64,000 bases of DNA from Leucaena leucocephala (Eukaryota > Streptophyta > Magnoliopsida > Fabales > Fabaceae), in NCBI GenBank assembly GCA_037074615.1, contig CM073518.1:8556001-8620000 (forward strand), in the 5' to 3' direction. The notes under the pieces are model-generated. The model was not told the DNA's origin. It did no database searches and saw nothing but the letters and a program-made list of their open reading frames with translations. The translations under genes and the position numbers were made by a program. Shown in pieces: positions 45,527 through 58,393 of this stretch. Positions within the stretch are counted from its first letter, which is position 1. Every line of letters begins with the position of its first letter.

Positions 45527-47424
45527 AGGTAGGTGCTTAATACTTAGCTCCTTGTCATTCTGCTTTGCATCTTTATGTTCCTTTTTATTCTGAATTCTGC
45601 TGGATTCCTGACTTGCATTGCTGGAACTAGCTGTTGCTTTCTTCATTACAGGTGGTTGTGCAGATTCCTTCATTACAGGTTGCTCATCCTGCTACAGCAT
45701 ATCCTTCTCCTTGCTACTTTCTGATCTATTCTACTGCTCAATTGATCTATTGTTCTTCCTATCATCATCATTGGCATCTGCTTCCCCCACTGTTCTTCCA
45801 CTTCTCAAGCTCATAGCATTTACAGACTTTAGGTTAACAACTGTGTTGGAAGGTAAGTTGCCTCCTATTCTGGCCTGAACTTCATTTACTGAATTGGCTA
45901 GCTGTGATACATAGCCATTCATGTTTTTAGCCTTTGTTTCCCATTGTTCTAACTTGTTCTCCAAAGCAGCAAACTTAGATTCTGCCATTTCTAAGTTGTT
46001 CTCCACTTGAGATCTCAATTCCTTGAAGTTAGAGCTGAAGTTTGTATTAATGGAATTTATATTTGAATTCATCACAGTAATGCTCTTGAGTATATCAGAA
46101 ATTCCATTATCTTTTACAGCATTAGACACTTCTATGGCTCTAGAGAATTCAGCCACTTGCTTGTCATTGTTGAATCTGTTTTGACCAGCAGCTCTACCTC
46201 CATCTTTCCATCTAAAATTAGGATGCTCTCTCTATCCTTCATTGTATGTATTAGAATATGAATTCCTTGGTGGATATTGGTTCGATCTTCCTTGATAGAT
46301 AGCTGACACCTCCTCATGATGTGAAGGACAATTTGTACTGATGTGCATTGGAGATGAGCAGATTTGACAGTTAGGAGCAACTAGAGCTTGAGAGTATGGG
46401 CTTTGAATATGTGAATTGCTCAATTGAGCAGCTAGATTGTTGATCTGAGCATCATAGTAGCAACTTGAGAAGACAGATTACTATGATCCTGAGAAGACCT
46501 TGCAGAAACCTCATGCACTTGTCTAGCATCTAATCCTCCATATTGCTAGTCATTATTTGCTATCTTCTCAATCAGGCTCCATGCTTCATCAAGAGTTAAA
46601 TCATCAATGGAACCTCCAGCAGCTACATCCAAATTCTTTCTGCATGCAAAGCATAATCCTGAATGAAAGTACTACACCAAGTATTCTATTGGAATCTGAT
46701 GATATGGACATCTAGCCAGCAACTCTTGAAATCTGCCCCAAAACTCATAGAAAGATTCTTCAACATACTGTTTTGCAACAAAAATTTCCTTTCTTAATGC
46801 AGCAGTCTTTGATGAAGGAAAATATCTTTCCAAGAAGGTACTTCTTAAGTTGTTCCAGGAGTGTAGAGCTTGAGGTGTATGATATGGAAGCATATAGAAC
46901 CATTCTTTTGCCTTTCCTTTAAGTGTGAAATGAAAAACTTGTCTCTGCACAGCATTTATGTCAACTCCTACAGGCTTCATAGTTGAGCAAACCCACTACA
47001 TAGTCTGCAAATGCTTGAAAGGATCCTCACCTGCCAATCCAAAATACTTTGGTAAGTTACTCAACAAAGGACCTTTTAACTCAAAGTTCACATCTAAAGC
47101 AGGACAGGTGTGAAAAGGATCATAGTTTGCATTAAAAGAAGTGAGTTCTCTTATGCTCCTACGTGGCCTTCTATTTTTCATGTTATTTTCTGCATATTGC
47201 TCTTGTTGATTATTCTGATTATGAGTATGAGCTTCACCTACATTAACATGCTCCATGACAAGATGATTATCTAATATGGCACAAGATGTAGGTTCAGTAT
47301 CAGCAGTAACAGATGCAACACTAGCTTGATTTTTAGCTTTCTTTATTTGCCTAAGTGTCCTATTAATTTTTCTATCCAATGGAAAGAATTCGGAGATCTT
47401 GTTCATGCAATTCACGCTCAACAA
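45527..47424 (-). pseudogene. Gag of element A, disrupted
   Basis: Segment 47424-46996 is the N-terminal part (RRPRRSIRELTSF). After one stop the same frame continues with the Gag core at 46980-46672 (FHFTLKGKAKEWFYMLP, YFPSSKTAALRKEI). After another stop and a frameshift comes a CX2CX4HX4C zinc knuckle (CQICSSPMHISTNC, 46423-46232). A coiled-coil-like stretch and the conserved GNLPSNTVVN and LRSGRTV blocks follow (46156-45731). It would form the Athila particle. Stops at 46996 and 46672 and the frameshift inactivate it. Element B cuts the 3' end. Confidence 0.9.
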
Positions 47425-47503
47425 TGATGCAGAAGATCAGATATATCAATAATGCAGCAATTTTAGCAAATAAAATGAAGTAATCATAGCTCAGAAAGCT
47501 AAG

Positions 47504-48098
47504 GTCGCGACTACAAAGTGTATAGGTCGCAACTCCAGATCACAGAGAACTTTAATCGTGACAAAAATGAACCACAAGTCGCGACTGTTAGTCATAGAGA
47601 GCAAAATCTTCTGAATATGGATTTTTTGTCACGACCAAATGTTACTTTGGTTGTGACTAAAAATCATAGAGAGCAAATGCTTGAAGTCAGAAATTTCTAG
47701 TTGCGACCAAAATACACTTTAGTCGCGACTAAAAATCATAGAGAGTTTTAGTCGTGACTAAGTGTCAATCTGGTTGCGACTAGAAATTACAGAGAGCAAA
47801 TGTTTAAAATAAGAGATTTGTGGTTGCGCCCAAAATGCACATAGGTCGCGACTAAAAATCACAGAGAGGATTAGTCGTGACTAGGTGTCAATTTGTTTGC
47901 GACTACAAATCACAGAGATGAAAATTTGAAGAAAAATATTTTTGGTTGCGACCAATAAGATCTCAAGTCACGACTAAAAATAACAGATAATAAATCTTAG
48001 TTGAAAACTGATTTTAGGCCGTGATCAAATGTGTAAATGGTCGCGACTATAAATCACAGAGCACTTTAGTTACGATGAAAAAGCTAACTGACCACGAC
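47504..48098 (-). repeat. 5' leader GTCGCGAC array of element A
   Basis: Pairs (starts): 47504/47526, 47555/47578, 47628/47650, 47700/47722, 47751/47773, 47823/47845, 47874/47896, 47945/47967, 48018/48040, 48069/48091. Nine of ten pairs are 22 bp apart. Pair-to-pair steps are 51, 73, 72, 51, 72, 51, 71, 73 and 51. A CACAGAGAG or CATAGAGAG block follows most pairs (CTCTCTGTG on the element's strand, hence upstream, as in D). The array fills the stretch between primer site and gag. Confidence 0.95.
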
Positions 48099-48202
48099 TT
48101 TACAGATATAAAACACAGAAATCGCAAAAAAACTAAAACAACTACCTACTTTTTATGTTTTGGGGCCTAGGAGATTGCTTAGGAAACCTTAGCAAGTAAG
48201 GC

Positions 48203-48220
48203 TCCCCGGCAACGGCGCCA
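48203..48220 (-). other. Primer binding site of element A (tRNA-Asp)
   Basis: The minus strand reads TGGCGCCGTTGCCGGGGA, three bases from the LTR; same as element D. Confidence 0.9.
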
Positions 48221-48223
48221 TTT

Positions 48224-49797
48224 TGATAACTGTCGTTTCTAGTTATCAAACATAACTAAGCTAACCAATAGTAAGTGGAGGCTAACCTAAGTCGGATGAC
48301 AAGGAGCTACTGAATGTTAAGTTCCTAATCAATCTATAGAGCCACAATTTATCAAGTTAAGTAGATGAGTTGTGTTTTGGACTATCAACTAACTTTAGAA
48401 AGTAAATCTATTCTATTGTTTCTATTTTTATGTGATTAGATGAATGAATGATGACAAGTGTGTTCCCTTGGAGATTACCTTACCTTCATTATCCACTGGA
48501 TATCAAGAGTTAATCAATTGAATTAGAATAGGTTAGCTAACAACTCGCTAGCTAAATCTCAATCAAAGCTACAAATCGTAGACATTGAATAGAGAATAGG
48601 AATCATTCAACTCAGAGATAATAGAATATGTGTATTAATCAAAGGATCATTAATGCAGGAAGAAGGAATCCAACTCGGTTCTTAATTCCTTGTCATCTAT
48701 TACTCTAATTGAATCAATAAACCAGAAATAAACACATAAACTCAATACAATTAAATCTGATTTAAAGACTCCATGACACTCCCTGTTTCAGCTCAAGGAC
48801 TCTGGTGTGGTGTCATCTCCAAGGAAGCATACCAACTCAACCTTGGATTGCTATCTGAACTCTAGCAGCAAATATCGATACAGCAGCAGTAGAGAAATAG
48901 AGGGAGAAACTGAATATGATGAACTGCAGAACTCTCCTCTGGTTCTATTAACTAGAATAAAGCAGAGTTGTAGAAGAGAAATGAAAATGGAGAAGAAAGA
49001 GATGGTGTGTGCGTGAAACTAGAATTTGGATAGAATGAATGGAATGATGCGTGTGTATGGTATGTCAGAATTGTATGGTAGAATGTATGGGGATGTATCG
49101 GATGATGAATGATGTGTGTATGATGTGATATATAGGAAGTCTGAAATGCATGAGTGAATCCATGGAGCTATCCAAATGCCCTCCATCTCCAGCTGTCATC
49201 ACATGATCTGGTATTCTGTTCAGCACATGCTTCCTACTTGCTGTTGGCAACTTGCTCATTCTGTTCAAATGGAGTGTGTTGATGTGTACAGTGCGCGCGT
49301 GAACAGTGCCAGATGTGTGGAGTTTATTTCTGTTGCTGCACATGTTTGATCTCCCACTTGCAATCTGTTAAGTCCAGCTATGCAATCCATCCCATGCTTA
49401 AATCACCTTTCTGTCCAGCTGTCTCTTCTGTCATTCGCTGATTGATTTCTGCATTTGAAGTTTGGTCGCGACCTTATATACATAAGGTCGCGACTAATAT
49501 TTACAGAGAACGCTTCTTCTTTGCTGATTGAAGTTTGGTCGTGACTTTGAATCAATAAGGTCGCGACTTGAGTTAACAGGAAAGCTCTACTTTGCTGATT
49601 GATTGTTGTGTTAACTGGAAATGGACATTTAATAGATTATTTATCCAATTAAGCACTAAAATCACATCATTTAAATTCCCATTTGTCCAATTTCATATTA
49701 TTAACTAATTTGCTCAATATAGTAGTAAATGTGGATAAGAATCAATAATAAACTCTCTTTTAACATATTAAAAATCAGTACAAATATGAGTTTATCA
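48224..49797 (-). repeat. 5' LTR of element A
   Basis: 1574 bp; minus-strand TGATAAACTC ... GTTATCA. It carries GTCGCGAC-type pairs at 49465/49487 and 49538/49560, 22 bp apart, and a TATA-like box at 49127-49134. Its outer end differs from the 3' LTR in three bases beside the TG. Confidence 0.92.
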
Positions 49798-49802
49798 TAT
49801 AT

Positions 49803-49940
49803 CTGCATGTATTGTGTTGGTCGAGTGGAAGTGTATTATGATCACTGTACAAATTTTTTTCCTATTTATGTCATCGTCATATTTGAAATATAATTTTTTT
49901 CTTTTCAAAACATAATCAATGATTGGTTGAAAAATCATAT
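49803..49940. other. Old target sequence between element A and a solo LTR
   Basis: Continuation of the sequence at 1475-4702 across element A. AT-rich, no gene. Confidence 0.5.
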
Positions 49941-51978
49941 TGAAACATCCTGCCTTAGACTCCTTAGAGCACACCTGCTGAAGCTATACTAGCTGTACTG
50001 ATTCGGTAATTCTCTCATTAGAACTACCATTCTACGTAAGTACCCAGGAAAGACTGGATGAACCGGCTAGGTCCACTCACTACCAGCCTCCTTAGACAGT
50101 GCCTACGTACACAGTACGCATCATATCCTTTCTCCACTACTGCTATCTCCGCCGAAATTTCAGCAGCATAACGGCGTCTCTCAAAATTCTCAAAATCTAC
50201 CTTGACATAACCTCCCTGAAATGGTTATACAAGGGGGATGAGATTCGGGGGAATCTCAGTAGTAATAATCATAACAGTATATGTAATGCAGTGTGACAGT
50301 GCTTGCTTGTGATTGTGTACAGATAAGTATGCCTCGTGCTTCCATACTCAATAACATATGATCATAGCATTGCAGTAGAGCTTCATACATAACATATAAG
50401 ACAACAATCCAACCAAACAATAGCACATTAAATCATAAAGCCATTACATAAAAGCTAGGATTAGTTACTACCTGGCTAGCTCAGCAGAACTCTACTATCT
50501 CTATTCTGCTTCCAGCTCTGCCAGAACTTCCTTACTTCCTTTCTCTCTTTCTCTCTTCCTTTCCTCCTCCTTCTCTCTATACTTTCTCTCCCTCTTCCTT
50601 ACCCATGCGTGATGCCAAGAATGAGAGGGGGTATTTATATACTTCCTCAATGGCAATATCGAAATTTCCATGCCATCTGAACATGTGGTCCTGGTTTTTC
50701 CTAGAATTTTCTATTTTTTTTATTTCCTTTTACTGCATTATCAGTGCCACCTCAGTGGGACACCTCAGCAACATATTTTCCACATGCTAAAAAACCTGGG
50801 ACACCTCAGCATGCTGACTCATCAGGCTGACTCACTGGTCCAGAGTCCCGCCTCGTAATGCGTGTCCTCAGTTTTATCTGCTTTCTCCAGACTAAAGCAT
50901 GTGGCGATAAGGTAGGCACCCTTCACACCACCCAATGCTATCCAGATAAGTCCCAGACTTATCTGATCACCTCCTCAGTTTTCATGCCAACCAAGTAACT
51001 TTACTCTACTGAACCATTACTGAACCATGCTCTAATGCCATGTGTCATCTTGTGGGTCCCATGAGGATACCTTATCAGTCCACCTCATGGTCTCCAGATA
51101 ACCTTTCCTTTATCTGGCCCTCTTCCCCAGTTCTATCTCTAACCGGGTAACTATCTTATTTGGACCTTCACAACTCTTGGCCCATACGGCTAGCACTACT
51201 TATAGTCACTAGTCGCGACCTAGCCATCATCTCATCGTGACATAACACCTTCTGTGTTCATTAGTCGCGACCACAACATTCACTAGTCGCGACCACAACA
51301 TTCTTTAGTCGCGACCACAACATATTCTAGTCGCAACAAGCTCATTCTACTCATTAGTCGCGATGCCACATACATATCCGTCACGACCAATCCTCTCTGC
51401 CAATATTAGTCGCGACCAATCTACTTCCTCGTCTCGACCAAAAGTCACCAATACATTTTTCTCATACTGTCTGCTTTCTTTCTTATGGACAACTCTACTG
51501 CTTTCATAAGCAGTGTCCATTCCTTTCATATCTCACCCCACAGAATCTTAGCATAATTCTGGGGTCTATCTTATCTCACTTCTTCTTATCCTTTATCCTA
51601 AGTTCTAGAAGTTCTCTTTCAATAACTCATCCCCTCTTCGGGAGTCATTGTTAATTGAAAGGCTCGACAACCCTCTGTATCAGGTTATCTTACACAGGAG
51701 CCAGCCCATATCAAGCTACCTGTAGAATTCCTAGGCTTAAGACTTAGGACATTCCTCCCATTCCTCATTTTGAACCTAGGTGAACTATCCAGATTCTGTA
51801 GGTTAATGACTTAACTCATCTTTACATGCTGAAGGACTTAGCTCATCCCTCGGATCCTACAAAATACAGGTAAATAATCCGCCCATATCAGATTACTACC
51901 TTGGGACTACGGGTTTAGCAGCCTACCCATATCAGGCTACCTCCCAGTTCAACTAGACCCAAAAATTGGGATGTTACA
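49941..51978 (-). mobile_element. Solo LTR, family S (B-related), with GTCGCGAC array
   Basis: 2038 bp, plus-strand TGAAACATCC ... GATGTTACA, flanked by CATAT (49936-49940 and 51979-51983). The first kilobase resembles B LTRs. The part from about 51540 matches the solo LTR at 53637-56344 (CAGGTTATCTTACACA and onward). TATA box (minus-strand TATAAATA) at 50632-50639. A palindrome array sits at 51212-51438. Confidence 0.93.
51212..51438 (-). repeat. GTCGCGAC array in family S solo LTR
   Basis: Starts: 51212, 51234, 51264, 51286, 51308, 51330, 51357, 51380, 51409 and 51431. Steps: 22, 30, 22, 22, 22, 27, 23, 29 and 22. Four motifs in a row are 22 bp apart (51264-51330), showing that 22 bp is itself a repeat unit. 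CCTCTCTGCC lies before the last pair. Confidence 0.9.
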
Positions 51979-51983
51979 CATAT

Positions 51984-52246
51984 CATGAAAACTTTTGAAA
52001 TCATTTTTCTGAATTGCATAATAAGAGTTGGAACTTTTTACCATAGATACTTTTTGAGCTCTAGATGATGATTGATCAGTTTCAAGCTTAGTAAGCATTT
52101 CTTGATTTTCTTCTTCCTCTTGCTATTCTATGTTAGCCGATTTATAAAAGTCTTTCGGATTTCTCCTTGAATGGTCTCTACTTCCATTTGTTCATCATCA
52201 TTAGACATGTAACTTTCTTATTTTGATGAATTGTCACCACTTTCAG
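51984..52246. other. Old target sequence right of the family S solo LTR
   Basis: AT-rich; one minus-strand frame shows an acidic, stop-interrupted stretch that could be copia gag, in line with the trace at 4561-4700, but no motif is decisive. Confidence 0.35.
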
Positions 52247-52875
52247 TTTAACATCCTTACTTTCGTATGTCTTATGGACCATTTGGTAGCATTTAGAATC
52301 ACTTACATGACCTTTGAAGTCCATTAGCTAAATCTGGAATTTCACTCTAACGAGTTACTATTCATATAGTATTTCCAGATTCGATGACAAACTTCCAAAA
52401 ATCATAATTAATTTTAGCAAAATCGAAATGAAGCAATTCAAAAAGTTAACTCGAAGATAACATCTCTAAATTTAAGGGAAAAATAATTCCTTAGACCAAT
52501 TGACCAGTCAACTAAGTCAACTCTAACGTCAAAGTTTACTATTTATTGGTCAAAACCTCTGAAAACAGATTCTAGTCCCTGACTTTGGATTTGTTCTCTT
52601 TGTACATACATCAAAATAAGGCTTACTTAGTGTCAAAATGAAGCTTGACATGTTAACTAAGTTTCTGTAAAATTTTATACATTTCTTCCATCATTTACTA
52701 TTTTTTGTTACTTCATAAATATCATTGCTCAAACTGATCATATAACATTATTACATGCAACAATGCATACATTCATCATATAACATTTACATTATCAAAT
52801 CCTGAACTTCTCTTCATGCTTCTTCATCTTCTTTCATCATTCATGAACTTGTTAGGATTAGGATTACATGGAAAG

Positions 52876-55800
52876 TGAAACATCCTTACTTTCGTACGTC
52901 TTAGGGACCATTTGGTAGCATTTAGAACCACTTTCAAGGTTATTGGAGTCCAATTTCTCAATCTGGAGTTTTACTCTTATCGAGTACTGTTCATTGTGTA
53001 AATTCCAGATGAGTGACCTGACTTCAAAAAATCATAACTAATTCTAGAAAAATAGAAATAAAGTGGTTCAAATTGATACATGAAGCTAACTCAATTATCT
53101 TTCAGAAAAAAATCACTTGTTGACCACTCCTTGACCAAGTCAATATAGGTCAACGTTATAACTTTACTGTTCATCCAGCTTTTTCCCCTGAATCCAGCAT
53201 TTCAGTCCCAAATTTGATAATTTATATCTCCATGAGTAGACATCCAAATGAGGCATTCCATATATAAAATCGAAGCTTAGTATGTCTACTACTTACCATA
53301 AAAATATCATACATTTATTCATCCATTTACTATTTTTAATTATAGATCAAACATCATTAAGTCACCACGAGTTACTGTTCATAGTGGCGAATTACAGCAC
53401 TCAACTTTACATACATATGCATACATCCATCACATATCAGTCAAACATGCCAAATAATACCTATTATTAAATAATAAGTTGTTATACATCAGGGCATGTA
53501 CAAAATCCTCATATTTCTATTACATCTTTTTCTGCCTGAAATCCGGTAGCATAACCATTACGCTTCATCTTTAGAAAGTAACTGATCTTGTACTGATTTG
53601 GTAATTCCTGTGAGAACTACCATTCTACGTAAGTACTGAAACATCCTCCCTTAGACCCTTGCGGAAGCGATATTAGCTCGATCATGTCTTAACTTAAGCC
53701 CAGAAATTAAAATTTCTACTCTTAAGTTCCTTATTCTGCACCTTTAATTTGAGAACTGATTAATCCAATTCTACACATCCAAACAAGACTTATTACCTAT
53801 CCACGAAATGCCCCAGGTGTGTACCACTGGCTCACCAAATTTCGTGGCCAAACTCCTTCGTGTTCTAGGTCAAACTGAGGTCAAAACACTGCTACCTCAG
53901 GACCTGCGAATTACTCATTTCATTTCTCATTCGCAAATTGAACATGCCAAACAATATTTATTATTAAATAATAAAATGTCATACAACAAGTCATACACAA
54001 AATTCTCATATTCTATTACATCTTTTCCTGCCCGAACTTCGGCAGTATAACCGCTAGGCTTTATCTGTACAAAGAACTGAACCGTACTGATTCGGTAATT
54101 CCCTCTTGAGAACTACCATTCTACGTAAGTACCCAGGAAAGACTGGATGAACCGGCTAGGTCCACTCACTTCCAGCCTCCTTAGACAGCACCTACGTACA
54201 CAGTACTTATCATATTCTGATGTTTAGTCTTAAATTCGGCAGCATAACGGCGTCTCTCAAAATTCTTAGAATTCAGTTCAACATAATTTCCCTGTAATGG
54301 GTTAGATATGGGGAATGAGATTCGAGAGAATCTCAGTAGTAAATAATCATAACAATATATGTAATGCAGTGTGACAGTGCTTGCTTGTGATTGTGTACAG
54401 ATAAGCATGCTGCGTGCTTCCATACTCAATAACATATGATCATAGCATTGTAGTAGAGCTTCAAGCATAACATATAAGATAGCAATCCAACCAAACAATA
54501 GCACAACAAATCACAAAGCCATTACATAACAGCTAGGATTAGTTACTACCTCAAAAGCTTAGCAGAACTCTACTATCTCTATACTGCTTCCAGCTCCGCC
54601 AGAACTTCCTCTCTTCTTTCTTTCTCCTTCTCTCTCTCCTTCTCTCTCTTTCTTTCAATGGCATTTTCGTAATTTTGAAGCCATATGAACTTGTGGTCCT
54701 GGTTTTTCCTGGAATTTCCTATTTTCTTTTATTTTCTTTTACTGCATCACCCACGACGCCTCAGTGGGACACCTCAGCGGACACCTCAGCAGCATATTTC
54801 TCACATGTCTAAAACCCAGGACACCTCATCAGCTGACTCAGCCTGCTGACTCACCGGTCCAGAGTCTTGCACCGTAATACGTGTCCTTAGCTTTATCTGC
54901 TTCCTTTAGATCAGTGCCATGTGTCCTTAACTTTTCTTCTCCCTCTAGACCAGTGCCATGTGGCACCTGGAAGGGACTTTTCATGCTTTCCAATGCTATC
55001 CAGATAAGTCCTGGACTTTATCTGATCACCTCCTCGGTTATCGTGCCAACCGAGTAACTTTACTTTACTGAAAAGTCATTAAATCATTATTTTAATGTCA
55101 CTTTTCCCCCTGAATCACCGGGCCTGCGTTTTTGGGCCTGGGAATATCATCTTGGATCTCTGATACAGCCCAAGTACTCTGATGGCAGATTCCCAAGAAA
55201 CATCCGTTGGCAAATTACCAAAATGCCCTTAGTCTCTCTTTCTTTACTTTATTAGGTCTAGGGGCATTATTGTCCTTTCCCATCTTACCAGAGTATTCTT
55301 TGACCCTGGTCAACTATCCAGATAACTTTCCCTGGACTGACTAACCTTAGGCAAATGACCAAAATACCCTTTACTCATACTTCAGCTATTCTATAACATA
55401 AGGGCATTTTCGCCATTTTGCACCTTTTTCCCGGACACCGGCCCCTTTTATCACTGGACTGATCTAATGGGACTGGGCCTTCCTTGGTGTTACTATGGGC
55501 CTTAGAAAACACTGTACGACCCCCTGGCCACAGTCCGATCATCCCTATCGGGCTGCCTTTCCTTTACCGATTATAACTGTAAATTCCCATCTTCAGGAAT
55601 TTTTACAGAAAAATCAGGACCTCAAATCAAAATTCTGTGTTGCGTCATTCAACCCGGAATCCTTTTCTCTATCTCCCGGTATTTTCAGATATTTTATCCG
55701 GACCGGGCTGTTTTTGCCTAAAAGTACGCTCTCGCGCACACTTTTCCAAAATGACCATTTCACCCTTGGTCATATTTCTAATTCTTTCATATACATAGAG

Positions 55801-58393
55801 ACCTCATATGAACATTTCACAGTTCAGTGAAATGATCAGCATAATTTTCTCTATTTTCTGGCAAAATATGGTACTCATAGACTACCAGCCCGATCTTTCC
55901 CAAAATTATGATTTTGCCCCTGCAATCTCTTTCTGGCATCTATTCTCATATTATCCTTCATCTTAAGTTCTAGAAATTCTCTTTCAATAACTCATCCCCT
56001 AAACTCTTCAGGAGTCATTGTTAATTGAAAGGCTCGACAACCCGCCCATATCAGGTTATCTTACACAAGAGCCAGCCCATATCAAGCTACCTGCAGAATT
56101 CCTAGGCTTAAGACTTAGGATATTCCTCACATTCCTCATTTTTAACCTAGGTGAACTGTCCCGATTCTGTAGGTTACTTAACTCATCTTTAAATCCTAAA
56201 GGGCTTAGCTCATCCCTCGGATTCCTACAAAATACAGGTAAGTAATCTGCCCATATCAGATTACTACCCTGGGACTACGGTTTAGCAGCCTGCCCATATC
56301 AGACTACCTCCCAGTTCTCCTAGACCAAAAATTAGGATGTTACAAGTACCCAGGAAAGACTGGATGAACCGGGTAGGTCCACTCACTTCCAGTCTCCTTT
56401 GACAGTACCTACGTACACTGTACATATTAGCTCCTTTCTTCATTACTGCCACCTTGCCATAATTTCGGCAGCATAACGGCGTCTCTCAGCATTATTAAAT
56501 TTCACTTTGACATAACCTCCCTGTAATGGGTTATATATGGGGATGAGATTCGGGGGAATCTCAGTAGTAATAATCATAACAATATATGTAATGTAGTGTG
56601 ATAGTGCTTACTTGTGATTGTGTACAGATAAGTATGCTGCGTGCTTCCATACTCAATAACATATGATCATAGCATTGTAGTAGAGCTTCAAGCATAACAT
56701 ATAAGACAACAATCCAACCAAACAATAGCACAAAAAATCACAAAACCATTACATAAAAGCTAGGATTAGTTACTACCTCAAAAGCTTAGCAGAACTCTAG
56801 AATCCCTATACTACTTCAGGCTCCGCTAGAACTTCCTTTCTTTCTTCCTTTCACTTTCTCTCTCTTATTCTTGCCTTGATCCTTGAAGACAAATGAAGGG
56901 GGGAGGGGTATTTATAGTTTTCATGGATGGAATTTCTGTAATTTTTAAGAACTTTGAACTTGTGGCCACCGTTTTTCCTGGAATTTCCTATTTTCTTTTC
57001 CATTTATGACATCATCCAAGGGACACCTCATGGGACACCTAATCTCTCACATGGCAAAAATAAAGGGCCAAGAAGCCTCTGGAGAAATTCTAATCCAATC
57101 CGGTACCGGCCCGGTCTGATTCCTCGAAAACTGGACTGTTTTCTGAATCTAATTTTTCTGAAAATCCATATTATGTATTCTGACCTTAAATTTAGTATTT
57201 GGGTCCTTTATATCATTAAATTTTTTATACTGGGTCTACACTTAATTACAGATCCCTTGTGAAATGACCAAAATGCCCTTGGTGCCCTTTCTTGCACTAT
57301 CTTAACCCTAAGGGTAAAATCATCATTTTACACCTCTCTGTACCCTGTTAGGGCATATACTGACTCTGGTTAACCTCACCTGTGTATGCCTTGACATTTT
57401 GGCCTGTCCAGAATGACCAAAATGCCCTCCATTCATCTATTACTCTTTAGTACAACACAGGCAATTTTCGTAATTTAGCACTTTTCTGGGGGTCCACCAG
57501 ACATTGGCCCATCTATCAGTCCAAAGGTCTTACTAGGCCTTTTATGGCGCCATTCTTAGGCCTCCTAGGGTCCACTACCTTTATGGCATGCATCACGAGG
57601 AATCTTCCCCGGCAATGTTCATCGGGTATTTTTGCCGTTATACACCATTTATACACATCTCCAGACACCGGCTCCTTTTATCAGATACACTGGCCTACTG
57701 TGTCGAGGCATCCCTTTGGGTCATAATAGGCATCTGACTGATATCATCTGACCTCATTCAGTCTCAGTTCAAATACCAATAAATCTCCCTATCGGATACC
57801 CAGAGGCCACACACTCCGTCTGAATTTACTAATTTGTGAATAACTTTTTCTACAGACCTCCTATCAGTATCCTATCAGTTTCCTGACATCCACCTCAACA
57901 GGACGCATCATCCTGTAATTTCTTACTTATATCTGAGATCTAGGATATCCGGTAGGAGTTTTTTATACTTTTAGACTATCAGATCAATTTTTGCTATCTG
58001 GAGTCCTGAGAAAATTCCTGTATTAAGTTGGATTACCCAACGTCACTTGCTCTATCTACTGGTGAAATATGGGGCTAATCTGAATACGATCACTATTTTT
58101 TCCTGTTTCCGGTCCAGGTTTTCATAATTACACTTTTGCCACGGAAACTTTTCTTCTTTTCAATTAAGTCCCTTTATTTGGCTAAAATTACACTTAAAGA
58201 CCCCACATTTTTGTCTACTTTTCCTTTTTAGCCTTAAAATTTTCATAATTGCACTTAAGTCCTTACATTTTCTTTCTTTTTCAATTTAATCCCTTTCTTT
58301 ACATAAATGGCCACATCTTTTTCTTGAAAAATAACTCATGTATTTCATTCAATCTGTACATACAAATTAGTATAGAAAATTAGGGATATTACA
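52876..58393 (-). mobile_element. Solo LTR of the C-like family, interrupted by another solo LTR
   Basis: Flanked by GAAAG (52871-52875 and 58394-58398). Without the insertion at 53637-56344 it is about 2.8 kb, the length of the element C 5' LTR, and ends GGATATTACA as C does. TATA box at 56909-56916 (minus-strand TATAAATACCCC). Confidence 0.9.
53637..56344 (-). mobile_element. Solo LTR, family S, nested in the C-like solo LTR
   Basis: 2708 bp, plus-strand TGAAACATCC ... GGATGTTACA, flanked by AGTAC (53632-53636 and 56345-56349). Its end from about 55960 matches 51600-51978. It lacks a GTCGCGAC array. It contains a TACGTAC-like palindrome near 54192 and arm pairs of the B/C type near 55356/55400. 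Confidence 0.92.

Larger units (their letters stand above)
4708..49797 (-). mobile_element. Element A: Athila-type Ty3/gypsy retrotransposon, split by nested insertions
   Basis: A 45-kb span bounded by LTRs of about 1.58 kb and a perfect TATAT target duplication. Without nested element B it is about 11.7 kb, a usual Athila length. Minus-strand order: 5' LTR 48224-49797, tRNA-Asp primer site, palindrome-rich leader, gag 45527-47424, [element B], protease, reverse transcriptase, RNase H, integrase 8392-12157, noncoding 3' region, polypurine tract, 3' LTR 4708-6288. The integrase tail motif GKTCHLPVE and the gag motif LRSGRTV are typical of Athila. No env-like ORF is recognisable between integrase and the 3' LTR. 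Frameshifts and stops make it non-functional. Confidence 0.93.
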
